Assembly (NCBI RefSeq): GCF_016427555.1
Contig: NZ_JAELVS010000003.1
Location: forward strand, 88,550-152,549
Direction of reading: 5' to 3'
Origin: Marinobacter litoralis
GTDB lineage: Bacteria > Pseudomonadota > Gammaproteobacteria > Pseudomonadales > Oleiphilaceae
Length of the DNA: 64,000 nucleotides
In this document: positions 38,199 through 45,893 of the stretch, piece by piece
Layout of the letters: the number at the start of each line of letters is the position of its first letter
Numbering within the stretch: the first letter of the stretch is position 1
Program-made: the position numbers and the translations under genes
Notes under the pieces: generated by a model
The model's database searches: none
The model's input: only the letters and a program-made list of their open reading frames with translations
Told to the model about the DNA's origin: nothing

Positions 38199-38687
38199 TC
38201 AGCCAGCGCTCAACCGTTCGTTTACAACCTCCGGCACATTAACAACGGGCCCACCCGCCTCATACTGGGCATCCAGGTCGTAGGCCATTCGCTCCAGTGG
38301 CATTTTGTCATAGCCAGCGGCCTGCAACTCCTCAAGGTAACGGGTTACAAAGCCTTCCACTCCTAGCCGTTGCCACTGAGCCACGTGCACCAACTCGTGG
38401 AAATGCACCCGCAAATTGTTTTCTACGGAGGGCAGTAGGTAGTAGGTATTGTTTAAGGTGAGGCCAGCCACGTCCCGGTTGAATAGGTCCGTTAAGCCAT
38501 GCTGTTCCAGGAATTGATACGCGGGCACGGGCATTTGGGGGACCACTACGTAGTGAGTTTGCGCCAAAAAGGGCTCGGGGAAATAACCCGCAAAGGGTTC
38601 TTTAAGTACCGTACATGGACGCCTGAGATCGTCGAATTGCATATTCATCAGACGCATCCATTCACTAACAATTTCCAGCATGGTCAT
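38199..38687 (-). CDS. HExxH metallopeptidase-like protein, 162 aa
   Basis: The zinc-binding helix HELVH at 97-101 (FHELVHVAQW) is followed by a Glu/Tyr-rich helix (FVTRYLEELQAAGYD), the gluzincin-like plan of DUF4157-type small proteins. No signal peptide. Convergent with umuC, 3 bp apart. The start is uncertain: no good ribosome site precedes 38687, and later ATGs at 38681 or near 38648 are possible. The operator dyad at 38740 lies just upstream. Confidence 0.62.
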   Translation of the reverse strand: MTMLEIVSEWMRLMNMQFDDLRRPCTVLKEPFAGYFPEPFLAQTHYVVVPQMPVPAYQFLEQHGLTDLFNRDVAGLTLNNTYYLLPSVENNLRVHFHELVHVAQWQRLGVEGFVTRYLEELQAAGYDKMPLERMAYDLDAQYEAGGPVVNVPEVVNERLSAG

Positions 38688-38739
38688 AGCATTAATCCCT
38701 TCAGAGTTGCGAAAGCCACTCCCACCATAACGAACACAT

Positions 38740-38756
38740 GCGACAGAAACTGTCGC
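38740..38756. promoter_or_regulatory. Operator dyad GCGACA-N5-TGTCGC, copy 3
   Basis: Perfect arms with spacer GAAAC; the symmetry extends one base further on each side (TGCGACAG/CTGTCGCA). It lies in the intergenic region between the divergent HExxH gene and the SLOG gene and may control both. Confidence 0.68.
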
Positions 38757-38805
38757 ACTCTACACCTACCATGGAGTATCCAAGCCTGCTGTAAGAGGAT
38801 GCTCT

Positions 38806-39162
38806 ATGCGGAAAATTGCCGTTATCGGATCACGCTCTTTTAACGATTTCGAACATCTTGAACGAGTGTTGTTGCCTTGGCTTCCGGCGCACATTGTTTC
38901 CGGCGGCGCACGCGGTGCGGACGCTTTGGCGGCCCGTCTCGCCGAAACGCACGACCTGCCTATTACCGTCATAAAACCGGACTGGGCTCAATACGGCCGT
39001 GCCGCGGGGCCCATCCGCAACCGGGCGATTGTCGAGGCCGCCGATATTGTGATTGCTTTCTGGGATCACTCATCTAAGGGTACGAAATCGGCCCTTGATT
39101 ACGCTCGCAAAAAGCAGAAAACCATCATTATCGAAGGGATGTCGCCGGACGGCACCGCCTAG
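38806..39162 (+). CDS. SLOG-superfamily (DUF2493, YspA-like) nucleotide-sensor protein
   Basis: 118 residues, the whole protein being one Rossmann-like SLOG domain: GSRSFND near the start, SGGARGAD after the second strand, then ADIVIAFWDH. SLOG domains bind nucleotide-derived ligands and frequently occur in anti-phage and mobile-element operons. Stand-alone DUF2493 proteins are common on integrative elements. The start at 38806 has GAGGATG upstream. It ends 4 bp into the convergent WYL gene. Confidence 0.82.
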   Translation: MRKIAVIGSRSFNDFEHLERVLLPWLPAHIVSGGARGADALAARLAETHDLPITVIKPDWAQYGRAAGPIRNRAIVEAADIVIAFWDHSSKGTKSALDYARKKQKTIIIEGMSPDGTA

Positions 39163-40184
39163 CCTTGTTTTCTTAGTCGTCGATCGCTTAAACCTTCCAT
39201 ACGCTCAAGCCCCTCTACTAACGTTTTCGTTATTTCCTCACGTAGCCAATTAGGCTCCAAAATATCGCAATGGACAGCTTGGGCCGTTAGCCACCATCGC
39301 AGATCCTGGGTATCACCTACGGTGACCGACAGCTCAAACGTTTGGTCATCGTCCTCTGTGACCAACTGATCCAACCCGAGAGGCGATTCGATCAGGTGAT
39401 TCAAGGCGGGTTTGTCACAACGTAACTTCAGGAAAACCGGCTTGTCGGATTTCAGAATGCCCATGGCGCCCGAGTGAATGTACAGGTCCAGATCGAAGTC
39501 ATCCGGGCGGTCTACCGGCTCTTCAACGATCTCTCCGGTGGTCGCCCTATGAAGGACTAACTGGCGCACACCTTCCCTGCCCTCAATGGTGCCAATGAGG
39601 TAGACGTTCGGGTCCCGGAATATGAGGCCATACGGGTGGACTCTGATCTCTTCTGGCTCTGGCCAGCTGCGCGCCTGGTAAGTGAGTTTGCACTGATACT
39701 CTCGAAGCAATGCCTCGGTTACGGTTTCCAGCACATCGGCATCAATGTCTGGGCGGCGGCCACCCAAGCCACGATTAATGACTCGCACCCGGTTTGGCCA
39801 TTGCCCGAGAGGATTACGGTCTCGCGACAACGCTCGGTGGGCTTCATTGAAATGCGGTTCCAGATGCGACAACGCCCTGGGGGGCAACATGGGTGTGAGA
39901 TACGCCTTGGCCAGTTCAAACGTCAACGCAGCGGGTAGGTCCAACGCCGGGATGATATCCATAGACGCTTCACGATCGAACGACCATCTGAACGGCCGAG
40001 CACTCTCGTCCACCATCAACGGGAAGTCGGTACTGAGCTTTTCAAGGTCACGCTGGATTGAGCGCATGGTCACCGAAAAATCATGCTCTTCCAGACGTTG
40101 AGCAAGCTCGGTGGTTGTAATGGACTTGGGATACCTTGGCACCATCCTGAGCATAGTCAGGTAGCGAATGGCGGTACTGGACAA
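39159..40184 (-). CDS. WYL-domain transcriptional regulator with N-terminal winged helix
   Basis: About 341 residues from a TTG at 40184. An N-terminal winged helix (RYLTMLRMVPRYPKSITTTELAQRLEEHDF) precedes a WYL domain (YQARSWPEPEEIRVHPYGLIF...YLIGTIEG) and a C-terminal WCX-like extension. WYL regulators sense ligands such as nucleic acids and control defence and mobile genes. The longer GTG start at 40235 lacks a good ribosome site, whereas AAGGAG lies 7 nt before TTG and the protein then begins LSSTAIRYL, close to family starts. A CGAC-N5-GTCG dyad overlaps that ribosome site. Likely candidate for binding the three island dyads. Confidence 0.82.
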   Translation of the reverse strand: MSSTAIRYLTMLRMVPRYPKSITTTELAQRLEEHDFSVTMRSIQRDLEKLSTDFPLMVDESARPFRWSFDREASMDIIPALDLPAALTFELAKAYLTPMLPPRALSHLEPHFNEAHRALSRDRNPLGQWPNRVRVINRGLGGRRPDIDADVLETVTEALLREYQCKLTYQARSWPEPEEIRVHPYGLIFRDPNVYLIGTIEGREGVRQLVLHRATTGEIVEEPVDRPDDFDLDLYIHSGAMGILKSDKPVFLKLRCDKPALNHLIESPLGLDQLVTEDDDQTFELSVTVGDTQDLRWWLTAQAVHCDILEPNWLREEITKTLVEGLERMEGLSDRRLRKQG

Positions 40185-40407
40185 AACTCGACTCCTTGTC
40201 GTGCGGGGACGGCCGACAGCGGACCCTGCTGCCACCCCGATTTTTTAGCGGCTACTCCAAAGTAGCATTAATTATCGGTGAAGCCCTGCAGAGTAACAAC
40301 TCATTAGCCCAAAGCGTTTGGCCGAATGGTCTCGGTCAGTGCCTTGTTAGCGCAACGTCCAATCAAGCAGCTACTGTATCTAGCTAGGGTATGGAACCGA
40401 GGGCTTT

Positions 40408-41073
40408 ATGTGCGGTAGATACAACGTCACGGATTCACCTGAGCTCCGAGCACTGATGGAACAGCTCGGCTTGCCTGGTATAACGCCGAGATTCCAACAC
40501 AACGTTCCGCCAGGAGGTATAGGCGAATTTGTCGTTGAAACCGTTGAAGATCGCCACCTGCTTTCGGGGATTTGGTCGTTACTGATTGAACCTTGGCCTG
40601 AAGGCCAGGGATATCGGCCAAACCCGAAATTTAACACCTTTAATGCCCGAAGTGATCGACTTACCAGAAGCCCGCTCTGGAAAAAGGCGTACCCCTCAAA
40701 ACGATGCATCATCCCAGTAAGCGCTTTCCATGAATGGCAAGGCAAGCAGGTTTACAACATTCATCCGTTAAATGAGGCCACGGCTCTCGCCGGCCTCTGG
40801 CAATCCTGGCACTTTGGCAACGAGCAGGTGAACTCATTCTCCGTCATTACCCTTCCACCACACCCAAGGTTCAGCCACATTCATCCAAAAAGTATTCCGA
40901 TGATGCTTAGGCCCAATGAGTTTGATCTATGGCTAGACTCACGCTTTCATCAAGTGGAAGCGTTTCAGTCGCTCCTACAACCTCGCATTCCTGCTCCGCT
41001 GGTGTGTGAGCCGGTTTGCAGCCCTATGGACTTGGAGCTAGCGGGAGATGTAGAAGTTATACCTCCCGATTAA
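40408..41073 (+). CDS. yedK: YedK/HMCES-type SOS response-associated protein
   Basis: 221 residues, usual length. Starts MCGRYNVT, placing catalytic Cys2 next to the initiator Met, which is removed to expose it. The conserved NARSDRL and IIPVSAFHEWQ blocks are present, and IHPKSIPMML stands for the family His motif. It forms a covalent bond with abasic sites in single-stranded DNA to protect them. Often carried on mobile elements beside umuDC. No clear LexA box is visible upstream. Confidence 0.9.
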   Translation: MCGRYNVTDSPELRALMEQLGLPGITPRFQHNVPPGGIGEFVVETVEDRHLLSGIWSLLIEPWPEGQGYRPNPKFNTFNARSDRLTRSPLWKKAYPSKRCIIPVSAFHEWQGKQVYNIHPLNEATALAGLWQSWHFGNEQVNSFSVITLPPHPRFSHIHPKSIPMMLRPNEFDLWLDSRFHQVEAFQSLLQPRIPAPLVCEPVCSPMDLELAGDVEVIPPD

Positions 41074-41107
41074 CGGCTACATTGATGCTAGGGTGTCGTG
41101 CAGCTGT

Positions 41108-41329
41108 CTACGAGAGGTTGCCGTACTTCATATCACACAAATAACCTTCCAGCTGATCGATTCCCATCGGATCTAGCAATAGCTGATTCGGTGTTTTGCC
41201 CTCTAGAGCCGGAACAGGCCGACTTAACCATCGCTCGAATAATTCATCGTCCCCTCTGAATAGGGTTCGCCTAATTTCATCTAATAACGCTTTTTGTATG
41301 TCGCCTTGGGAGTCCATGGAGTCAACCAA
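41108..41329 (-). CDS. Small MbcA/ParS (DUF2384)-like protein, orphan antitoxin type
   Basis: 73 residues. The C-terminal half FERWLSRPVPALEGKTPNQLLLDPMGIDQLEGYL has the DUF2384 pattern (W...P.P.L.G.TP..LL..P.G) that binds the RES toxin in Xre/MbcA antitoxins. The N-terminal DNA-binding part of such antitoxins is absent, and no RES toxin is encoded nearby. It may be a truncated remnant or a stand-alone domain. Confidence 0.5.
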   Translation of the reverse strand: MVDSMDSQGDIQKALLDEIRRTLFRGDDELFERWLSRPVPALEGKTPNQLLLDPMGIDQLEGYLCDMKYGNLS

Positions 41330-41488
41330 TAGTAAGACCTCAACGTTTATGTCAGCGTGAATAAAGGCTGGGGGGAGCCGAGCTTAAAGCTCACTTTTCC
41401 CGCAGGCCCAGCCCCTGTCCCACCCCAATTAGGTAAATCTTCCCTCTGCGTTATGCTTAATATTCACTCACTTTAGGTGGATAAACGC

Positions 41489-41899
41489 ATGATCACAATC
41501 ATTGCAGTAATTCTTGGCGCAGTGCTCGGCAGTTACCTCGGACCATTCGGGCTAATTGGTGGCGCGATTGCCGGACTCTCGCTTTCAAGCGCTGCCAGAA
41601 CCTCTTACAGAGCAAATCATCCAAAGCATGGAATGTTTTCGGCGCCCCACATACCGACAGGTTTCAATGGAATGAACACGGAGAGAAATATCGATACCCA
41701 TACACACAGCATCGATAGTTTTGATGAATCGCCTATGGCGAAGCCTACAACAATTAACCCGGCAACAGGATTACCCATGATAAGTGGGGATACGACTGGG
41801 GTAGATGTGGGTGGCAACCTGTTCGGCACGAGCAACGACGACCTGTTCAGCTCTCCAATGGATATAGGTAGCGACTCCATGTTTGACGACAACCTCTAA
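41489..41899 (+). CDS. Hypothetical membrane-associated protein, about 136 aa
   Basis: Start taken at the ATG at 41489 with AGGTGG 8 nt upstream; a GTG at 41477 is four codons earlier. One Gly/Ala/Leu-rich segment near the N-terminus (IIAVILGAVLGSYLGPFGLIGGAIAGL) suggests a membrane anchor with the rest outside or in the cytoplasm. The remainder is Ser/Asp/Thr-rich and low complexity with no recognised fold. Confidence 0.55.
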   Translation: MITIIAVILGAVLGSYLGPFGLIGGAIAGLSLSSAARTSYRANHPKHGMFSAPHIPTGFNGMNTERNIDTHTHSIDSFDESPMAKPTTINPATGLPMISGDTTGVDVGGNLFGTSNDDLFSSPMDIGSDSMFDDNL

Positions 41900-42117
41900 T
41901 TCTCAGATCGGCCGGCACAAATCTTTGATGGAAACAGCCAGCCTCACGAGCATCCGAGGTACTTTTTCCTGAAAAGAGCGGTAAAACAGTCAAAAAAGTC
42001 ATTTTAACGACAAAAGGGCTGAATTCTGAACCTTATCATTAGCGTTAACTGGTTCGGGCCCAAAGCTTAAGCCGCCCAAATCCAAAATGTAGGTAAACGC
42101 AGATTAGAGGAAAGTTT

Positions 42118-42357
42118 ATGAGGCTCGTCTCGATCAAGAGCTTTATCAAGATCGTATATGGCGACGATGAAAAACCGCCTACGCCCACTACGATTCGCCG
42201 ACGTTGCCCTGACATCCCAGGTGCCGTGAGGGATGGGCATCGCTGGATGATCGATCTCGATTGCTATTTCGAAGTCATGGAACGCCGTGTGTGGGGTTTT
42301 CCGGAGGACAACCAAGAACTGGGCTTCATCAAATCTCTTGCTAAGAAGCTGAAGTAA
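42118..42357 (+). CDS. Excisionase (DUF1233/Xis-like), partner of the integrase
   Basis: 79 residues. The core PPTPTTIRRRCPDIPGAVRDGHRWMID matches the winged-helix excisionase pattern in which a Pro/Thr-rich N-terminus precedes a recognition helix. AGAGGAAAG lies before the ATG. The next gene starts 1 bp after its stop, so excisionase and integrase are cotranscribed. It would steer the integrase toward excision. Confidence 0.72.
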   Translation: MRLVSIKSFIKIVYGDDEKPPTPTTIRRRCPDIPGAVRDGHRWMIDLDCYFEVMERRVWGFPEDNQELGFIKSLAKKLK

Positions 42358-42358
42358 T

Positions 42359-43600
42359 ATGGGAGCTTCTCGAGATCGAACACAACACTGGCTTGATCGA
42401 TACCCGGGCCTATACAGGCGACGCCGAGACGGTATCTATTATGTGCGTCATCCATTTACCCGCAAACAAGGCAGCTTGCAGACTGACGACAAAGAAACCG
42501 CGATTCGTCGTTGGGCAATCCTGCAACAAATCTGGGAGGAGGAACGCAGGGCGTTTGATGCTGAACTCATGGCCGGCAATCTTTCCATGTGCGATCCCAT
42601 TGATGAAGCGAATCGAATCACTTTGAGGAAATACCTGCATACGTGGCGCACCGAATATCTCGGCCACAGCGTCGTAGATGGACGAACAAAATGGGGCAAG
42701 TGCACTATTTTCGCAAAACGAGGCAACAACCGCGGAAAACCCATTGCACTGTCGACACGGACGGATTACGCGAGTGATGCGCAGCAACTGGAAGCTAGCG
42801 AAGGGTCTGATTTTCTATTAGCAGACCCGCAAGTACTTCGTCGAATACGGCGGCTGCTCTCCGGCTGGCACACCAAACCCACTCACTATAATGGCTTGCG
42901 TAATACCCTCTCTCGAGTGTTCAGCCACGCGGTTCAGGACGGATTGATCGACCGAAACCCCATGGTAGACATCGAAAAGCTCATCGAGCCGAAAAGAGAA
43001 GTTCTGATTCCCGACGACGTATATGCAGACATAACCACACGTCTGTGTGTTCACAACCATAATCGTCGTACCAAGGATGGCACGTGGCGAGCGAAGATTT
43101 GCGATCTGATCTACATGATGAGTCAGCAACCCATCGATGTATTCGGACTAAAAGAAGATCAAATCAAAGACGACGAAGGTGAATTCGGAGAAATTCATTT
43201 TGCCCGGCACAAAACCGGGGTTGCAATTGCACTAGAAATGAATCAGGACCTACGGGAACTCATCGACTGGTTTCGCGAATGGAAACGCGACCAAGACATC
43301 ATCTCTCCATACCTTATGGTCTATCCCCGCTATTTTGATTTCCGTAGCCGTACCAAACCAGTCAGGCACCGATATATCCAGGGAGTCTGGGCAGAGGCCT
43401 GCGAAGAGGCTGGGTACAGAGGCCAATATCAATTAAGAGATTTGCGGAAGAAAGGTTTAACGGATGAATTTGTCTCGCAAGGAGAAAACAACAAGGGTGG
43501 TCACGAGACCGAAGCAATGCGGAAACACTACCGATTGATTCGACCACCAGAGCGTTCGAAATCGACGTTAAAATCACTGAGAGATGCGGACAGAAAATGA
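42359..43600 (+). CDS. int: Tyrosine-recombinase integrase, possible active-site variant
   Basis: 413 residues. An N-terminal arm-binding region (YYVRHPFTRKQG) is followed by a core-binding domain and a catalytic domain. Catalytic set: Lys285 in RHKTG, Arg363 in LRDLR, His382 in GGHET and Tyr391. At the first catalytic Arg position, usually GQRxxD, the sequence reads SQQPID, giving Gln257. The His of the HxxR box is replaced by Arg360, a change seen in some relatives. Whether Gln257 abolishes activity is unknown. The gene ends 93 bp from the tRNA-Cys 3' end, the expected attachment side. Confidence 0.85.
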   Translation: MGASRDRTQHWLDRYPGLYRRRRDGIYYVRHPFTRKQGSLQTDDKETAIRRWAILQQIWEEERRAFDAELMAGNLSMCDPIDEANRITLRKYLHTWRTEYLGHSVVDGRTKWGKCTIFAKRGNNRGKPIALSTRTDYASDAQQLEASEGSDFLLADPQVLRRIRRLLSGWHTKPTHYNGLRNTLSRVFSHAVQDGLIDRNPMVDIEKLIEPKREVLIPDDVYADITTRLCVHNHNRRTKDGTWRAKICDLIYMMSQQPIDVFGLKEDQIKDDEGEFGEIHFARHKTGVAIALEMNQDLRELIDWFREWKRDQDIISPYLMVYPRYFDFRSRTKPVRHRYIQGVWAEACEEAGYRGQYQLRDLRKKGLTDEFVSQGENNKGGHETEAMRKHYRLIRPPERSKSTLKSLRDADRK

Positions 43601-43607
43601 AATTGAT

Positions 43608-43636
43608 GTCGCCATTTTGTCGCCATTTTGTCGCCA
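43608..43636 (+). repeat. 11-bp tandem direct repeat, about 2.6 copies, between int and tRNA-Cys
   Basis: Unit GTCGCCATTTT repeated at 43608, 43619 and partly 43630. The 11-bp period is about one helical turn. Position between integrase stop and the tRNA 3' end suggests arm-type binding sites for the integrase or excisionase. Three TGTCGC half-sites of the island dyad are contained in it. Confidence 0.6.
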
Positions 43637-43693
43637 TCGACACGCCGGTTAAGACAGCAAAACGCTAAGCGATTGAACCAAAAGGGTAAAAAA

Positions 43694-43767
43694 TGGAGGC
43701 GCGGGTCGGAATCGAACCGGCGTACACGGAGTTGCAGTCCGCTGCATAACCACTCTGCCACCGCGCC
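43694..43767 (-). tRNA. tRNA-Cys (GCA)
   Basis: Complete cloverleaf on the minus strand: acceptor GGCGCGG/CCGCGCC, anticodon loop CTGCAAC with GCA, TTCGA in the T loop, and encoded CCA at the 3' end (43694-43696). Its 3' end faces the integrase and is the probable integration site. Confidence 0.97.
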
Positions 43768-43818
43768 GGGTAAGCCTTTTCGGGCTCTGCTCTCAGGGGG
43801 CGTGAGAGACTTGGAAAT

Positions 43819-43894
43819 TGGAGCGGGAAACGAGATTCGAACTCGCGACCCCAACCTTGGCAAGGTTGTGCTCTACCAACTGAGCTATTCCCGC
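43819..43894 (-). tRNA. tRNA-Gly (GCC)
   Basis: Complete cloverleaf on the minus strand, 76 nt including encoded CCA; acceptor GCGGGAA/TTCCCGC, anticodon loop TGCCAAG with GCC. Lies 51 bp upstream of tRNA-Cys in the same direction. In Pseudomonas the order glyV-cysT-leu follows pgsA and is a known island hotspot. Confidence 0.97.
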
Positions 43895-44135
43895 TCTTCG
43901 TTTAAGAGGCTTTGCCTCGTCAACGGATGCGTATTCTACGGATTACTTCGCCGGCGTCAACAACTTTTTTCAACCTTTTGTTTTTTAGCGTGTTTTGGGT
44001 GTTTTTTAGCCAAACAAGACAATTCTTTGCCGCTCCTCTCCCCTGCGATGTCATTCACGCCATAGATTCACCCTGACTCATCCCCGAGAATCGCCGCCTA
44101 TCGATATTCCGTTTCAATAAAGGCTTGTGTTGACC

Positions 44136-44840
44136 ATGCGACATTTCAGTTTTTCGACCCTGGCATTTCTAACACTTTCGTTATTCAGCGTGAGCCCTGC
44201 CCTTGCCTCTGAGTGGGTCGTCAAGCAGCAGGGCGAAGAACGTTCCGACATTACAACTTACGTTCGTGATGCTGAAAATTCGCCGATTAAGCAGTTCCGT
44301 GGTGTGGTGGAAACTCAACACTCCATATTCTCAGCGATGTCCGTCATCAACGACATTTCCGTATGCCAGGAATGGATCTACAACTGCCAGGAGGCTCACT
44401 ATCATTTCACCGAAGACGGCGAAAAGTTTCTATGGATGATGTTTGATGGCGTATGGCCAGCTTCCGACCGTGACCTGGTGATGAAGTCTGCATTTAAGCA
44501 AGAAGAAGTAGACGGGCCCGTCACCGTGCAATCTATTGGCTGGCCAAAAGGTGCACCGGAACAGGAAGACTATGTGCGCATTCCGATGCTGAACAACAGC
44601 TTTTACCTTGAGCCGCTGGCTGACGGCTGGACGCGCATCACGTTTACCACCCAGGTTGATCCGGGCGGGTTGGTTCCTGCATGGATTGCAAACATGGTTG
44701 CCACCGACGCCCCCATCCGAACTCTGGAAGGACTTCAGAAGATGATGAAAAAGGAGCCTTTCAACAATTACGATGAAGAGAACGTGCCAACAGAATTAGT
44801 TGAGAAGCACAATTTGCGCTTCTCAACGCTGGGCTCTTAA
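44136..44840 (+). CDS. Secreted START-domain lipid-binding-like protein
   Basis: About 234 residues. N-terminal signal peptide (FLTLSLFSVSPALA cut before SEW) places it in the periplasm. The rest is a single START/SRPBCC-like domain (about 40-230): VRDAENSPIKQFRGVVE, VSVCQEW and SDRDLVMKS segments and the C-terminal helix PIRTLEGLQKMMKK. Related periplasmic proteins are annotated START domain-containing. I chose the ATG at 44136 over a GTG at 44127 that lies too close to AAAGG. Confidence 0.8.
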   Translation: MRHFSFSTLAFLTLSLFSVSPALASEWVVKQQGEERSDITTYVRDAENSPIKQFRGVVETQHSIFSAMSVINDISVCQEWIYNCQEAHYHFTEDGEKFLWMMFDGVWPASDRDLVMKSAFKQEEVDGPVTVQSIGWPKGAPEQEDYVRIPMLNNSFYLEPLADGWTRITFTTQVDPGGLVPAWIANMVATDAPIRTLEGLQKMMKKEPFNNYDEENVPTELVEKHNLRFSTLGS

Positions 44841-44854
44841 ACAAACTCGCCAAC

Positions 44855-45586
44855 TTACGAGTTATTACCCTTCGCCGGAGTGGCTTCGGCCACTTGGGCG
44901 GGGGCATCGCAATTCAGGAAGCTGGAACTCTGCAGCCACTCCTGATCCGGGTAATAGGTAAACACCAACTGCCCACCCTTCAGATTATCCACCACAGAAC
45001 GAATCACTTTTCGGTCAACCGCCGGGCAGCCGTGACTACGGCCAATTCGTCCGTAATCTGCCACCCAATCCGGGCTTACGTAATCGGCACCATGAATCAC
45101 AATGGCTCTCTGGCGGGCCAGGTCATTCACCCCAGGTTCCAATCCGTCCAGTCGCAACGCATAACCATGAGTGCCACTGTAGCTTTCGTTACCTTTGAAC
45201 AAGCCAATGCTGGACTGGTGGCTGCCTTCAATGTTCGAGAAGGCGCGGGCTTCCAGGTTTCCGGAATTCTTTCCATGCGCTACCAAATCTCTGAGCAACA
45301 AATCGCCCTTGCTTAGATCGAAGATCCACATACGTTCTTCACTGGATGGCAGTGAAAAATCAATCACCGCTAGCCGCTCGGGCATGGCAACACCGTTGTT
45401 AACCGCACACTGGGTTGCTTTGTAGGCTGCACCCAACACTTCTGGGTTCAAATTCGGAGCAGCCCCAGACAGTCTATCGAGTAACGTTTGATCAATGGAT
45501 GAGGCATTTCCTTGAACGGAAAAACAAGCAAGAAATGCCAGGCCCGATAACCATGTAAAAGGGCGTCGTTTGGTGTGCAAAGACAT
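44855..45586 (-). CDS. Secreted L,D-transpeptidase catalytic-domain protein
   Basis: About 243 residues with a signal peptide (WLSGLAFLACFSVQGNAS). The catalytic part has IVIHGADYV, then SHGCPAV with the nucleophile Cys, the YkuD-type motif used for 3-3 cross-linking or lipoprotein attachment to peptidoglycan. Family name: murein L,D-transpeptidase catalytic domain. Convergent with the START gene. Confidence 0.85.
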   Translation of the reverse strand: MSLHTKRRPFTWLSGLAFLACFSVQGNASSIDQTLLDRLSGAAPNLNPEVLGAAYKATQCAVNNGVAMPERLAVIDFSLPSSEERMWIFDLSKGDLLLRDLVAHGKNSGNLEARAFSNIEGSHQSSIGLFKGNESYSGTHGYALRLDGLEPGVNDLARQRAIVIHGADYVSPDWVADYGRIGRSHGCPAVDRKVIRSVVDNLKGGQLVFTYYPDQEWLQSSSFLNCDAPAQVAEATPAKGNNS

Positions 45587-45750
45587 ACGCACAAGACCTC
45601 AAAAGTAATAATCGTTGACTAGCTGACTAAAAATTGGCCCCATTCTAACAGCGAACTTTTAGACTTTCGTGTTTCCGTACATTTTTTAACCTTTACCCTA
45701 CAAAGACCTCGAATTTGTCCTGCCTCAGCGGCATGATAGAATCGCTCTAA

Positions 45751-45829
45751 CTCAACGGGGTGCCCTCGTTAAAGGGCTGAGACCACACCCGCGGAACCTG
45801 ACACGGATAATGCCGACGAAGGAATTGAG
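45751..45829 (+). promoter_or_regulatory. TPP riboswitch (THI element) upstream of thiB
   Basis: P1 is closed by CTCAA (45751-45755) and TTGAG (45825-45829). The conserved CTGAGA (45777-45782) and the GGATAATGCCGACGAAGGAA block (45805-45824) are both present, with the usual CCCGCGGAACCTGA between. Thiamine pyrophosphate binding should shut off the thiBPQ transporter downstream. Confidence 0.95.
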
Positions 45830-45893
45830 TCACACTGAACACCTCAGTGTGTGCCGCGGCATGGTATCTCCCCCTCAAATAAGGATGCCGCAC

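Larger units (their letters stand above)
1..43693. mobile_element. Integrated genomic island with defence and mobile-element cargo; left end outside window
   Basis: A tyrosine integrase with its excisionase gene sits immediately beside the 3' end of tRNA-Cys, the usual layout of a tRNA-targeted island. Everything to the left is accessory: Druantia-like, type I restriction, TerY-P, umuDC, PcfJ, SLOG and WYL genes. Everything to the right is housekeeping. The right junction is placed at the tRNA-Cys 3' end by inference. The left junction and the duplicated attachment site are not visible, so the exact limits and size are unknown. No conjugation or replication genes are seen inside the window, so autonomous transfer cannot be claimed. 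Confidence 0.8.

Noticed and set aside
40370..40407. LexA box before the YedK-like gene
   Set aside because: Only the CTGT half is present; no ACAG at N8.
1..43693. CRISPR array, IS element or conjugation genes
   Set aside because: No repeat-spacer pattern, no transposase and no relaxase or type IV secretion gene seen within the window.
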